Shown one piece after another: positions 1-13,150 of a DNA stretch of 64,000 nt. Made by a program: the position numbers and the translations under genes. The notes beneath the pieces were generated by a model. It was not told where the DNA came from, ran no database searches, and was given only the letters and a program-made list of their open reading frames with translations. How positions within the stretch are numbered: position 1 is the first letter of the stretch; each line of letters starts with the position of its first letter. This DNA comes from Spirometra erinaceieuropaei (Eukaryota > Platyhelminthes > Cestoda > Diphyllobothriidea > Diphyllobothriidae). The DNA is taken from NCBI GenBank assembly GCA_902702965.1, contig CACRXP010000546.1:320989-384988 (forward strand). The letters run 5' to 3'.

Positions 1-1426
1 CTGCCTCGACTAATTCGCCAAGCGTACATCAACTACCGGAAGCATAGGAATATTGATTTTCGTGTAGAAAAGAGTTTTCTGTCAGGTTAAACAACTCGGG
101 CAAACATGTCCAAATTCGCCTTTACAAAAATTAAAGCTGTCTGCTAGTAGATTGACCGGACTGCAAACAGATGTGTGTTTAAATGGAGTTGTGCGCTCTT
201 TTTCAAAAACTCCGGCCATAATAACAGAGGAAAAGGAGTTGTACAGCTATACTTTCCAGGGGATGATAGTTGCTAACTCGCATGATGCTCAGTTGTCCCG
301 TTGAGCGAATGTTTGGGTTACTAGGTCAGGAAGTTTTAGCTTACTACTTAACCAGCCACTGCCTTATGACAGCTCTATACACTGAAAAAAAGCACTCTGG
401 AGATGAACTTTTGATGATGCAAAAATATGTGCCGTAACTTCAATAATTTGTCATAACAAAAGCACAAATGTGCGCGTACCCACCGAGACCATCTTGTTAC
501 ATTCATATTTGAAAAAAGTGGCCTCGTTAAATTTTCACGTCTTCAGCGTCTGGTTACCGGAAATGCATGGGTCCATTTTCCCTAGGCTTAAAAGTTTTTA
601 AAAGTTTTGCTTAGTCATGACGGAATCTTGAAACGATGCCCCTTATCGTAAGCCAGAAGCAGCATCATTGTTAACACGAGAGCGGAGCATCATGTTTCCT
701 GTGGGTTTACTAATGTGCCAGAAAGTTAAATGGTCTTTTTGCAACTGCAGTCGCGCTGTACGTCCCGCTTTGGATCTACGAGAACACACTAGAGGAAGTT
801 TGCGACTTACGCTTCGCAAATCACAGCTGATGGTTAATTTGGGCAAATTCCGACTAGACGGAAATGTAGTTTTCAACAGAACCTGAAGCCCCGAGTCGGT
901 GTTTCTGCACTTTGATTGTCGTTCCTCTCCTATTCGATTCAATTGAACAAGTTGATATTTATGTACTCCAGGGATTCTCTCAGCGTGCGAAGCTATTCCA
1001 CTTGTGAAACAGTTTGCCTTCAAACAAGAATGTATTGCACGGCACTTTGCAAAGCCGCCTTACGGCGTACGGCGGACCAGAAGTTTTATTGCAAAAAATT
1101 TCCTAACCACGGTCGGCTAACGAATACTGAAGATATTAAATGAACCGTGTATGGCGTATACATACTAACATACCGAATGTGTGCGTTCGTCGCCACCATC
1201 ATATCGCAGCATATTTAACGTTAAATGTGTTTCAATAAATGTTTTTATACAAAGACATCCATTTGTAGATATCGGAGATATTCAAACCCTCGCCAAAATC
1301 GGTTAAGCAGTTTGCCACGCAACGTTCGTTTTCGTTCCTTGTACACTTAATAGCTGGAAGCGTCAAGTAAACTGTTCTTTTTAAAGATCTCGCAAACATT
1401 GCGGTACAATAAGCTTTAACAGATTG
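1..1426. other. No supported gene
   Basis: Only short open frames on both strands with no recognisable family, and no cadherin-like exon. Nothing further seen. Confidence 0.6.
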
Positions 1427-1864
1427 ATATTACCGAAAAAGACAAGGGAGACTGGAATGACCATTTCTGGCTTATTAGCCGTCGTCAGCCAGCCATACCC
1501 AAGCCCGAAGCCGAAGCGAGTGAGTTCCGTATGAACGATCGGTGAGCGCCCCCTAACATTGTATATTCCCGATCGAAAACCGACAGGGCAACGGGCCCGT
1601 GGCCCGGTGGGTAGAGGCGTTAACTTCTAAACCAACAGGTCGCGAGTTCGAGGCTCGGGTGTTCCACACTTCGGGCTTGGGTATGGCCGGCTGACGACGG
1701 CTAATAAGCCAGAAATGGTCATTCCAGTCTCCCTTGTCTTTTTCGGTAATATAATTCTGCCTATATATCATGCGTCGCTGTGCGGCTGCTGGTTGGGCTC
1801 GAGAGAGAGCCCTTAAGGCACAACGGAGCGAGTGAGTTCCGTATGAACGATCGGTGAGCGCCCC
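1427..1864 (+). mobile_element. tRNA-derived SINE with near-perfect 84-base inverted arms
   Basis: A tRNA-like head (1593-1663) has an A box TGGCCCGGTGGG and a B box GAGTTCGAGGCTC, the internal RNA polymerase III promoter. The body follows, ending in an exact 37-base copy (1828-1864) of 1516-1552. The body segment 1670-1753 is repeated in inverse at 1427-1510 with one mismatch. The head sits between the arms. The similarity of the arms points to a recent event. Confidence 0.8.
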
Positions 1865-4800
1865 TTACCATTCAACAGATTGGTTTCATATCGACCGCAC
1901 AATGAGTGTTCGTAAAGCATTGCGTTAAATCAGTAGGCGTTTTCTCAAATTCACAAATCGGTTTGTGTAGTTTCTAAATAGTTCTAGCACTTCGGTTTTC
2001 ACCGTATGCTCCTGTCTGCCATGCAGGTGAATGCCTTTGCAATGACTTAGGTCAGCGCTTTGTGAACTATCAGCACTCAGTTTTTGGAACAACCCGTCTA
2101 ACCTGACAAAGCAGGCGACACTACTAACGTACTACTTTCCGGTCCTGCCTAGACTGTACCAGTAAATAACCCCTCTCTCTTCTGCCCTGGTCATTTGTTT
2201 CAAACTATGTTATACTGCCATCTGGGTCTAAATATGAGTCCCACGTGCGTCAGAGCCTCCTAGCACTCACACAGCAAATCTTTAATCATATTTTTCAAAG
2301 ACGGCAATGTGAGGCGCGTGCGACACGCGATAGGCGGCGATCTTTGTAACCCTCGCCACTGTGCCCAATCTCGCGGGGGGGGGGGAAGGCGCGGGCCTTC
2401 TCGGTCATATGTGCACGCGTTAAAGCCGCCCGTCACTCATGCAACAATCCTGCTGCGAAGTCTTGCAAAGTCGGTAATGACAGGCGAACTGCCATGGGTG
2501 CGTGTGCATGCAGGTGACATAGGCCGTAACTTTATGCTCCGTCCGCTACTGCACCACATCTCATCATTACTTGGCCGGCATACTAGGACGGACGCCTAGT
2601 GCATAGGATAGGGGAGATTGAAGACAATACTGAAGTATTTTGTTTTAGGTTGACTCGGCGCATTTGTCAATGTAATAAAGTCAGCGCAAAAAATTGGGAG
2701 CTCGGAAATTGCCAACTGACGGCAGAATTTGGTCCTCCTTCGGAGCGAGGACCAAACTACCGCGGCTCCATCTTAATGAGGCCTTCGTAACGGCGCGCAC
2801 CTCTGTGTTCCCCAGACTCCCCTCTCGTATGAGGCCCGGTGGGTTCGGAGTTCGGGACCGGGTAGAGAGTTGTACGCGTAAACGGACTGTCTAGCCCTAT
2901 CAACCACTGTGCCCGCGCACGTAACCGCCATCGGTCTTCTTGATCTTGCCATCAGAGCACGATGAGGTAGGAAAAGTAAGTGAAGAATATACAGCGCGCG
3001 TCGTCCCCACCACAAATAAATTCAAGCACAGACTACAATTGCTGTCACCTAGCTAGGTAATGATGAATTTCATCGCTTGCTGTAATTGCACTATTGAATT
3101 CCGTCAGTTCGCTAAATTTTGCCTTTTCTTAAAACTTCAATACTGCCTATAAATGCAATTAAAATCGCAAAGTTTACTCATTTTGGCTAGAAACGGGCAT
3201 TCGGCATCCTCAGTTAAAATCTTCAAGACGGGTTTCAGAAAGATATATCTTTTTCTTAACGCCGCAGACGGGTTGTCACTCTCCCCTCAACATCTAAACC
3301 CCACCAACCTACCCTCATAATGGAGCCTAATCATTGACTTTCAGATGTTTCAGCGATTTCGGCAGATTATATTTAAACAGAAGCATTCAAACATGTGTTA
3401 AAGTAAACTGCTTACCATAACCTGTTTCAACTATCTCCCAGTGTGCCGTCTTTGAGATTCTTTCTGGTTTACTTATGAAAAAAACCGTTTGCTCTAAGAA
3501 AATATAGAGAGATGGCCGACGTAATAATGATTTTGGTATTTACTGAATAGGTTCCTAACTGCTAAATTGTCACCTTGACTACTCGATTGAACAGAGCAAC
3601 AGGTGAGATTAGTAGCAATTAAATCTGTTAGGATCTGTCATAATATTTTAGGAAATACACGAAGCCGATTAATTACTTCTTTCAGTGTATGCAATGGAAA
3701 TGCCAGCCGAAGCAGTCATTGACTTCATAACAATGTCCCATGACAATTTCTTTTCAGAACACTTTCATCTGTCTTTGCTTAGAACAGTGGATTTTTAGGT
3801 AAACCAATGTGTAATTCAAGTGGGACCGGAGTTTTGAACGACCGATTTGACTATGTATTGGTACATTGTGGACTTCGAACAAAATCAAATAGAATTGCAG
3901 ATATTACACATGAAAATTTCTCACTATACTAGCAAAGTCAGTCCTTACAAAAGGCCATTTGCATAGTCCGCTAATTTTATGAAGTCTTATGACGTAAATG
4001 TTAGACAAAACCCCAGCCTTCCTAATTTGGTTTCTGTGACAGCTCCACATTCTGATTTGAGAATTAGAATTTTACTACGAACCCTATTTCCACGACTTTT
4101 CTATAGGCTCAAACTAATTTTTGATAAAATCCTGGCTTAATAGTACCAAACTGCCTAATGAGTTGATCGACCCTTGTTTTACAAATATTGTCAGTTTTTA
4201 CTGCCGTGCCCGTTTGTGGCCGCTAAACTGGTGCGAAAGGTAGTTGAGCTAAACAGTATGATGATTAATCGACCTCCCCATTGGGTCCGCTGTCTGGTTG
4301 GCGGTTTTGATCTGAATTAAACAAACCATAACTATGCTATTCTGGTGTCTCTGTAGATAATCTCATAAGGTGCGAATTAAACAAACCATAACTATGCTAT
4401 TCTGGTGTCTCTGTAGATGTGTCGATGTGTCCTTAAATTGGAGTAGCATCTGAAAACCACGAGTTGGACGTAAAACGCTCGGTCTTCGTGCTGGCCCGAC
4501 TTTGGATTTTTATTCTTAGGCTATGAAAATGGTGATCGAAATCTTCGACATGGGTTTCTGGTTGATAATTTAAAGCTGAGCCATGTCTTGCCAGTAGGTG
4601 ACCCTGTGCACTTCACATAGTCGATGAGCAGCTAACCCGTCTGTCTGAAAAGTAGTAAAATTAGTAAATGAAGCCGTTTTTATCTCTTAAGCTGTTTGTG
4701 CCTTTGTTCAAAAGTAATTGGACCGAGGATAAACATCAGCGCGGCGTAGGTTTAACGCTTTGATCTGACTGACGATGCTATGATTCAGCTTATTCATTGT

Positions 4801-7800
4801 CCTTCAGTTGATATCTTATTTCTGCCTCAAAATACAGGTGTGTCACGAACACAGGGCTCCGAGATGGGCTGCTTAAAATCAATGTTTTCCTTACTGCCGG
4901 ATGGGAATTTCAGTTGCAGGATATCTGTATGACCCACTAGTGTACTGCGTGTAAATGCCTCTCGCATAAAAGCGCACACTCCTCTTGCACTCGAGACGGA
5001 AAAGTGTGAGGCGTCCTCCGAAAACTGGTTCATTTTGAGGTCGCTTGCAAACTGATTATTTATGCAGTTTTAAGGATGTGCTCGACGGCCGGTAATATCG
5101 TGACCAAGCGTACGGCGGTCGCACGCCATCTTTAATTTGTTAATTTTTCGAGATTTTTGGTAGATTGCTTCCTTTAAGCAATACGTAGGCCTCCAGCAAG
5201 CAAGCGATTGGTTCATCGTGTACCACTCTTTCTCCTTCGTTGGCGTTTATAGCTTTCTTATCTCTACATGTAAGCAAACTTATGCACATACATGACGAAC
5301 AATTTGCTCATCAGATCAGTCTTTATCTCTGCTTAACCGTTCGGGTCAGTCATGAAGTCAGTTGCCCGGAAACAAAAGAAAACCGTGACAAGTGGAAGCT
5401 TTCTGGTTTCGCGCCGCTTGCAGACCGCCAGGACTTGATACAGAGTCAGGCCTTCCGGTTGTTGACGAATGAATCCTGACAGGCAGGAGGGAGACTGATA
5501 TGCCAATTTAAGAATTGCTTTCATAGACCGGGGCGTTAAACACTTATCTACTTGACTATGCACCGGTCAGACCGTCGTCTGGGCGCCCGCTGACTTATAT
5601 CCATAGTTTATCAGAAATGTAAATAGGAATGGAATAGCGGGCCAACCTTCAGCATGGCCGCCTTTTGTCCACTTATTCGTGTGCTAGGTACTCTTTTTGT
5701 CCAACCTTTAGAAACGCGGACGTACTTATGGCATCAAACAACACCAGCCCTACCAGAGTACTCATCTGCAGTAATTTTCTAATTTTTGCCGGAAGTGCTT
5801 CTTCGGAGGGTATTCTCCAAGCCAGGGTTCTCAGTAATACTTTCTATCACCTTAAATATATACTTTTCACACAGGACATTGGTAGACTTATCTTGTTTTG
5901 TCTCATTTTGCTAATGCGGAGGTAGCGCTTGATGAAAGTGTAAGACTAGTCTTTATCTTTAATTCAGCCTTGTCGATAAGTAAACCGATCTGCTTGTTTC
6001 TTCCGATAATTTTATTTCATTTTGAATCTCTTAGAGAACGGTTCTGACACAGCTCCAGTAATGCGCCTCCAAATGTTTTCTGCAATTGCCTAGAGTCCAT
6101 GTTTGCCTGAATATATGCTTGCAAAAGAGTAATGTTTATTGATCTTTCTCGGTTGAAGAACGGAATATGTGCGTACTATTTCGCCTTCGTGCTTGATTCA
6201 ACGATCCTGCACGTATGGTCACATGGAAAGGTGTAAGAAGGTCAGAGACAGATAAAAGAAAAATTGGGATAGTCATTTGTAGTTTGTATGCCATCGTCAG
6301 ACAGCCGGTTAACAACGCCAGGATAAATGATCCTAAACAGTGTGATTTCTGGTTTAAAAGCCGTATTTTTCAGACATCTAGAACCACCTTGGTCGACATT
6401 TCACGATCGCGAGGATGCTTCTCAGCCGCACCATCGATTTTTTCTCGCAGCGCTTGATAAACTGGTGACAGACCGATATGTCTGTTGATCGCGGTTGTTG
6501 TGTAGGTGTATCCAGAACGGGTCCACAAGGCAATGACTGTGACCTTTAAGAACCACAAACGCAACCTTCTCATAATTCCAATTTAAGAGCTAGCACAAAT
6601 TTGAACGTCGAGTTCGTTTGGCTTACCTTCCGATATTGAGGTAGGTGATCAGAGCCTTCGAGAAATATTCGGACATTTGCACCATAGAAACGAACTTTGT
6701 GATTATCCCCTACCGCAATAACAAACTTCTGGTGCACAGCACAGTTTTGTCTGGCCATTGTTCAGTAGAGTTTATATTCATTACAAAATAGAGAAAGAGG
6801 AGCGCAAATAGCGCAGGTATCAGTGGCGGTGGTTTTTGCTTTCTAAGCGACACCCTGGCAATTCCTTCAAAAAATGACAGCACCGGAGGCACAAGGACAC
6901 TGAGGGCAAGCCGAACGCCTTCAAAGTTACGGGACACATTCGGAGGTAATAAGTAACAGCTCAGGAGTTTTCTGCCCTATTTACTGCCGTAGCTGTCTCG
7001 CTAGCCATTGTGACGATCGAAAAATCACTGCCGGTCTGACCCGCGCGTACAAACTAGAGGCTATCCTGAAGGGTGCACTATGCAGAGTCTTCAGTGCGGC
7101 CCACCTACTTGCCTTCGACAAAGCCCATCTACATGGACGGACCAAAGGCACAAGAGCTGTCGAGGTGATCCAGGCCTGACAATGCGATTATAAGTTGACT
7201 AAAGGGTTAATCGACCTGCCCACTATCTACAAAGATTCCAAACATCATTTGAACAACGATGAACGACCAACAGGATGGGAGCAAGCAGACTATTTCGTAG
7301 TGTCTTTTTTCACCGACGATGCAATTGGTTTGAAGTGCGAAAAACCAGATTGGTGAACTTCTCTCTCCAAAACTCTACTTCTATTTTTCGATGTCAACCT
7401 ATGTGCACGAATATAAAGTGTGCCCCATCACTTTCCGACGCCAACTGGGTGCACATGTTAAGCGCTCCTGCGCGCATCTGTGCGCTTCAGGCTCCTCCGC
7501 AAATACCATTAACTTGGCTGCTAACGGCGATCAACTGGAGTATCGCATCGCGGGAAAACGGATCGATATTGCACCTTGAGCTGGTGTTCTTAAAAAAGAA
7601 GAGGCTCTTCGGATGTATAAGTGCAGAAGGCATAACCTCCTCGCAGTTAAGGCTAGAGGGCTGCAAACGTTGGATTGCATGTAAGCTCGAAGCTGTGAGC
7701 CAAACATCCCTAAACCGCGAGGCTTTTTAAAGGCATACCAACTTTTATCAACCGTTATTGAATAACTCCTCGGCAGTCCCCATTCTGCTACTTCAGGCTA

Positions 7801-10800
7801 ACACACATTTCCTATTTTGGAGCTGCCAAATTTCTCCCTACTTGCACTTCAGGCTGGCTGTAGGCCATTTAAACTTGAAACGCTCTGACTGACGTTCTAA
7901 GATTCCTAGTTCCTTGCCTAATTTTGACCTGCTTACTTTTCATTAGGAGTGACTGCGGCAGGTATTTGACTCGGATCTCAGACTACTTTAGGAAAAATGT
8001 AATGCACTCGCGCCCTTTATTTGGAGAATTGAAATCGTAGTAACTATGGAGCCAAACTGGTAGACATGACGCTGAAATAGTTTCGGCTGGAAAACACGGC
8101 ACGTTTGTTCTAACTCTCTTTTAAGTTGTTACATGCGTCTTGTGGACGTTTTTAGTCCTTTGTATGCTGAAAACGCCATACTGTCTACCTAGAAATGGTA
8201 CTCTGACGATCCGACTGCAGGAAGGAAGGCACACTTTCCATATTTGATTTGTAACTCCAATCTCAGACCCTTTCAGGCGGGAGCATAGCGAAGGGCATAT
8301 TCAACAAGAACTGTTACGGAGAAGGATTGGAGCGGCAGTTTCTGCATTATCTGTGTTCAACGACCGGGGATGCGCCAACCGAGAACCGGTACTGCTTGAG
8401 ATTTTAACCTTATTTCGTTTGCCGTCAAGCGTTTCTAAGTTCACTCACGGGTTCGAATCCTTCCGGCTGCGATGGAGACTATTCAAAGTCACTGGAAAGC
8501 GGGATTTCCCTGAGCTGGCTGAGTAATGGCACCTTAACCAGAAATCGTTATTTCAGGCCTCCTCAGAGTGTAAGAGGGAAATAATCTTACTTGTAGACTC
8601 ACTGAAATTTTCGACGAAACATTTTCTGGACACTATGTGTTGACGAAAGGCGAAAGCGGCAAATTACATATAACGAGTCCATAATATCGTCACTGTGTTA
8701 ATGAATGTGTATTTTTAAAAAGCAAACTGACTGTAAACAAAATGTCGCAAAATGGTCCTAAGCAAATAATGTGGGAAGGGAAAAATTGCGATTAGTCTTT
8801 TTCGGTTATCTTTCTGCATCAACTTCAAAGCATTTTCGAATTGGGTGCCCTGTTCGTTTTGCCATCGCCCTCAAAACTATTTTGCCAACTGGACTTTATG
8901 TTCTTTCTCCTGTGGCAGATGTGAATTCCTGTCAGGAAAAGTCGCAGTATTGGCGCAAGCGCCAGGACTTGCCACATGAGCATGACACTACTTTTTCATT
9001 TGAAGGTCATGTGCGACCCTGCCAACGCTGCGCTTGCTATCTTCACAAACGTCAAACATGCAATCATGGGATTTTTCGAGGACTGAAATAAACACACGGT
9101 TACCTAGTTACTAAACTGCATTCAGGAAAAGGGTGTGGTTTTTGTGACGCAATTTTGCATCCTACTCACTCGTCTATAGGGTTTGCGACAAGTAAAGTCT
9201 TGGTTTCCTCGATTGACGAGGGAGCGATCATATGTTCCAAGTGTCTGCCCACCAGTTGATGCCGGAGTGTCAAGACTGTAAGGAGCCACTGCATTGTAAA
9301 CCATTTTCGCAGACCACAAAATGCACCATGTCTCCCCGACCTTTCAGGAGTAGGCCTGGTCAGTCGACCTGTACAAAGAGTTCATTTCTGTTTCTTGGCA
9401 GAAAAAGAGTGGAGCGGAGATTTGAATGCAAAACGTCAATTAGGACACGTCATAGGATGCCACGTATCCCCTATTTCAACTGAAATACCTGTAGCTCTGC
9501 AAACCAGAAGTCCTCATGTCAGTGTCTAACATTCTTGTCGGTGTGGTCTCCCTAATGACTAAGTGCTCACGTCAGGCTGAAAGATTGCCACGGTTTCATT
9601 CAATTTTAAATAATGCGGCTATGCTGTGCTCTTCAAGAACCGACGTCGCATAGTTAGGGAAGATCTAATTCGTCATGAACCGCAAGATTAATAAAGGACA
9701 AGTGTATCAGGTCTGCCTACTATCCTGTTGGTGATACTTTCCATGGTAAACAATGTTTTAAGCATATCAAGTGTTTAAAAACCCAACATTTCATCCACCA
9801 AATGCAACTTAATAATAATTTTATTGAGAACCATGAAGGGCCATGTGGCAACACCATGCAGGAAGGCCCATTAAAGACAAACGACTAGGGGCTTTGCTTC
9901 CAACGTACTTGATCTTTTATGCATCCGTTGAATCTGCGTTGAGTGATTAGAAATCACGTGCAACCTAATGGGTATTTAAGCATTTCGGAGAGTTCTCTGA
10001 TCTCATAGATGAAAACAGGTTTTTTGCAATTAAAATTAACTGCAACCGATAAAGTGTGTTCAGAATTGCGAATGTAATACTATTTCTCCTGGCTGTAGGA
10101 TCGACGTTTAAATCCCAATTTTCGTGGTTCCCTCGCATTAACTTTCCTTAAAGCAAAACTTCCAAGCGCATCGCCAGAGTGATATCCTCACATCAAGGGC
10201 AGGTACAAAAAATTAGCTAGGCGCTCACGTCTGGAGTGTATAATTCGAAGTCTGCGTTGTGTGGCTGAAGCCTGGAACGCACCTTTCCACTACCCAAATC
10301 ACATGGCGACCTCGAAACGTGCGTCTTCGAGGAAGCCAGGCTGACCGGCAATGAATCTGCTTGGGCCCCTATAACGAAAGCTGTCTTCACGGCGCCCAGA
10401 ACAGGCGCCATTCACTGCAGAAGCGAGTGGTTTCGACATTCATGCTCAAGCGTGTCATGTGATGAGTCACTCCCCTCCTCGTGGGACCCGTACGTAACGA
10501 AGTGCTTATTGAAGGCGGTGGCCGGGTCGGGGCGCCTGGCTTGGTGGCGCGAACAGCGCGACCTTGTTTCAGTACATAGAGTTCGGCGCATAGACCACCT
10601 GCTTAACCCTTATCACCATTACACACGCCCATGCCAGTTGTAGATTAATTGACCCAGTTGATTAGTTGAGTGGACGGGCCGCCAACGCAATGCGTTCTCG
10701 TTCGTACTCATAGGCTTCAGTACTCAGGCCTTTCTCGGACTCTGCGCCCATTCTTTGGATGCTCGTAGGTCGGCTGCTGAAGCCAATCGTATTTAATAGG

Positions 10801-10931
10801 TCCATAAAGACCACAAAAGGTTACTAATTGGCGTAAAATAGTTGGCGGCGTAAGTTGGAAGAGTTCTAAGGAGACCGGCCGTAGCATGCAATGACCCACA
10901 AAGCAATTTTCGGAAAAGTGAGCCCTCGTAT
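1865..10931. other. No supported gene, apart from the 4314-4418 duplication
   Basis: AT-rich non-coding DNA with scattered short frames. A perfect B-box-like GGTTCGAATCC at 8450-8460 has no convincing A box. The longest frame (7275-7730, 151 codons) shows no family signature. The region is upstream of the first recognised cadherin exon and may be intron or intergenic. Confidence 0.55.
4314..4418. repeat. Exact 45-base direct duplication, period 60
   Basis: GAATTAAACAAACCATAACT and the following 25 bases, at 4314-4358, recur unchanged at 4374-4418. The 15 bases between are not repeated. The identity means the duplication is recent. Confidence 0.95.
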
Positions 10932-11132
10932 TACAGGTGGCCTTACCCTAAATGCCAGGAAGGTTAGCTTTAGGTTCTATGTCAGGTGAAGGCAAGGATT
11001 GGCATCTGAGTTATGGTTAGGGTTAGGTTTGTGGGAGCTAATGCTAGGGTCAGGTTAGGATGGATAGAGTTAGGGTTAAAGTTAGGACAGGAGAACAGGA
11101 ACCCCCTGAAATTTATTGTATGACCACCTGTA
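10932..11132. mobile_element. Short TIR element enclosing TTAGGG-like repeats, copy 1
   Basis: TACAGGTGGCC at 10932 and its inverse GACCACCTGTA ending at 11132 bound about 200 bases. The inverted ends extend to about 30 bases (TAAAT and CAGG shared). The centre is rich in degenerate GGTTAGGGTTAGG. No coding capacity. The structure is MITE-like. Confidence 0.7.
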
Positions 11133-11261
11133 GTACTGGAGGATCCATTTCCCTATATACGGACCGAGTTTCCAACTATGTTGATTTTGCCAATAGAAGC
11201 GAAGAGCCGAGTCCCAGGAAGTAGTCTTGAAGAAGGAGACACGATCGCCGGGACAAGAGCT

Positions 11262-11312
11262 TTATTAGCCTGACGTTTCGGATTCCTACTCGAATCCATC
11301 ATCAGAGACAAA
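11262..11312 (-). ncRNA. Minimal hammerhead ribozyme, Penelope-like-element type
   Basis: On the - strand CTGATGA (11305-11299) is followed by an extra T, a perfect 6-bp stem II GGATTC/GAATCC with loop GAGTAG, then GAAAC (11279-11275), GTC and AGGC. This is the hammerhead core with a two-base-pair stem III (AC/GT). Predicted cleavage is after the C at 11272. Stem I can form between GTCT just before CTGATGA and AGGC just after the cleavage site. Such minimal hammerheads are known from the terminal repeats of Penelope-like retroelements. A CTATAAATA motif lies about 45 bases 5' on the same strand. Confidence 0.85.
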
Positions 11313-11556
11313 AGAGCAGAAACGGGTGGTTGTTGCACAAGGGGCTGCGGTATTTATAGGATGCAGCAGCCATGCTACCGCATACCTATGAACGTTCACG
11401 GCTTCCCCTTTATGTTGATTTTACTGCATAATATCGTATGAAGGGCGCTCTCGGATCGGGCTATGAGACGGGCTCATCCCATCGTGCCTACAGGTTCAAT
11501 CTAGAATCTTTGATGTCTGTCGCATAGCGACCGGCGATACATATTCAGAGAATTGA

Positions 11557-11805
11557 GTACCGACAAAGACAAGGGGGGCTGGAATAGCTGGTTCTGGCGT
11601 ATTAGCCGTCGTCAGCCCGCCACACCCAACTTCAGGTCTGGATGACATGTGATTTGGACCCGAATTCCTTGACCACCGAGCGATCGGATGTATTCATTAT
11701 CGTAGGAAGAGCGTTGTCGATCACTGACGTGTTTGTCCATTGAGGCTCAATCTAGAGTGCTCACGGCCAGAAATGGATATCCCGGTCTCCTTTGTCTTAG
11801 CCATT
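11557..11805. mobile_element. Diverged copy of the inverted-arm SINE
   Basis: Positions 11557-11635 match the inverted left arm of the element at 1427 (ACCGACAAAGACAAGG, then TATTAGCCGTCGTCAGCC), and 11761-11805 match the right arm (CCAGAAATGG, TCTCCTTTGTCTT). The arms are diverged, and no clear tRNA boxes remain between them. Confidence 0.65.
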
Positions 11806-12179
11806 CTTCATTCTTTGCGCGGGTTCTTGCAAAAAGTGCGACTGAGAAGACAGGTACGCAGCTGCAACTGCACTTTTGTTGATGGTGATGTGTTCAAGCA
11901 TAAACTCAAGTTATCAGACCTATAAAATTCTTGTCCCATATATTGAGTACTCCTCTTAAATTAATATCTGGAACTCACCCATTGGCACGTAGGAAGAAAT
12001 TTTGGGACGCCAAGAAACCACTCTGGTTTGTTCAATCAATCTTTTTCTATCCACAGAACATCGTTGTAGACTTTACGTTCTTAGGCATCACCTTGACGGA
12101 CTTCGGGCGGCTTTGGCAAATAAATATTCGAACGCGGAAAAATGACCCCAGCCTCCTGGAGGTTGGCTCGTGCAAATCC

Positions 12180-12265
12180 ACAGAAGGGTGCCAAATCCTG
12201 TGTCGCAACTTCAGCCCTTACGCTAACACTGCTGAACCCTGGAATTTAGGACACGACCACCTGTA
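12180..12265. repeat. Half copy of the TIR/TTAGGG-like element
   Basis: The right end CCCTGGAATTTAGGACACGA followed by CCACCTGTA (ending 12265) is the best preserved terminus of the family. CCCTTACGCTAAC lies inside. No matching left end was found. Confidence 0.6.
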
Positions 12266-12354
12266 GTGTTCCGTGTCCAACAGAATAGAGCAGTGTGGTA
12301 GACGAAATAGATAAAACGATCTCAAGTTTTTTATAATGGCTCTGCACTTATTTG

Positions 12355-13150
12355 CGTCGCCTGGAAAAACAGCATCTGGTGGTTTGCGTTTTTTTCTATT
12401 GATTCTAGATGTTCTTATAAATTCAAACATATTCTATAGAACAAAAAGGCACAAAACTATTTTTTGTATTCATTTGATAGGGCATTACATGTTCTTCAAA
12501 TTGTATGCTTGAAGAAAGTATATATTTAAGCTTTATAATTGTTTTTTTTCAATTCCCGAAAAATATTTAGTCCAATCTGTATATTATTTGCTTTTAGGGT
12601 TGTCAGCCTTCATGATTTGCATTTTCCGTATAAGGAAAAGCGCACATTCTCCATGTTATAAAGCAGATATCATAAAGGGTTCATACAAGTTTGCAATTAA
12701 TGTAGCCTGTGTCGCATATTTCAGAAGGAACATTAACAAACGTACAGATATGACGCTATTTGAATTGACACTTAAAGGCCATAAAAACCTTATAATTAGG
12801 AAGCCTTTAAAGACCAAACGATGCACTTCCTTTGAGCTTACAACTTGAAGAAAGCGTGATTGATTCCAAAAATAGCAATGGAGAATAATTTTTGCATGTT
12901 TTCTATGAAACACATTGAAATTTATTAGGACTTTAGAGATCGATAGAAAACGTTCATACTATTCAGTAGTCATTTTTATCGGGTGCGGTTTTTCCAGGCG
13001 GCTGCAAAAAACTGTATTTAAAAGCCAACACTCTTGCGTGTCCGAAATATTTTAAGTATATCCTGTATGTTAGTCAGTATAGCAACTCCTCTTAAGTTAC
13101 CCGTACTAATCAGAAACTTTTCAGAATTTTAGTTAACATTTAATAAGGTC
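12355..13150. mobile_element. Fold-back element copy, diverged
   Basis: CTATTGATTCTAGATGTTCT and ATAAATTCAAACATATTCTA at the left mirror TTTTCTATGAAACACATTG and GTAGTCATTTTTATCGGGTG at the right. The order of blocks is that of the element at 60046. Small frames inside have no recognisable product. Confidence 0.58.

Noticed and set aside
7110..7190. Weak similarity to 55760-55835 (AATGCGATTA and GGTCCGATC-like blocks)
   Set aside because: Only short blocks match; I cannot show a shared repeat by eye.
7275..7730. Open frame of 151 codons on +
   Set aside because: No recognisable domain, no splice context or conserved motif; frames of this size arise by chance in this much sequence.
8440..8470. 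Possible tRNA gene around a perfect B box GGTTCGAATCC
   Set aside because: No acceptor stem, D arm or anticodon arm could be fitted around it.
9122..9319. - strand frame with LGTYDRSLVNRGNQDF resembling part of a retroviral-type aspartic protease
   Set aside because: No D-S/T-G active site is present and the likeness covers only about 25 residues.
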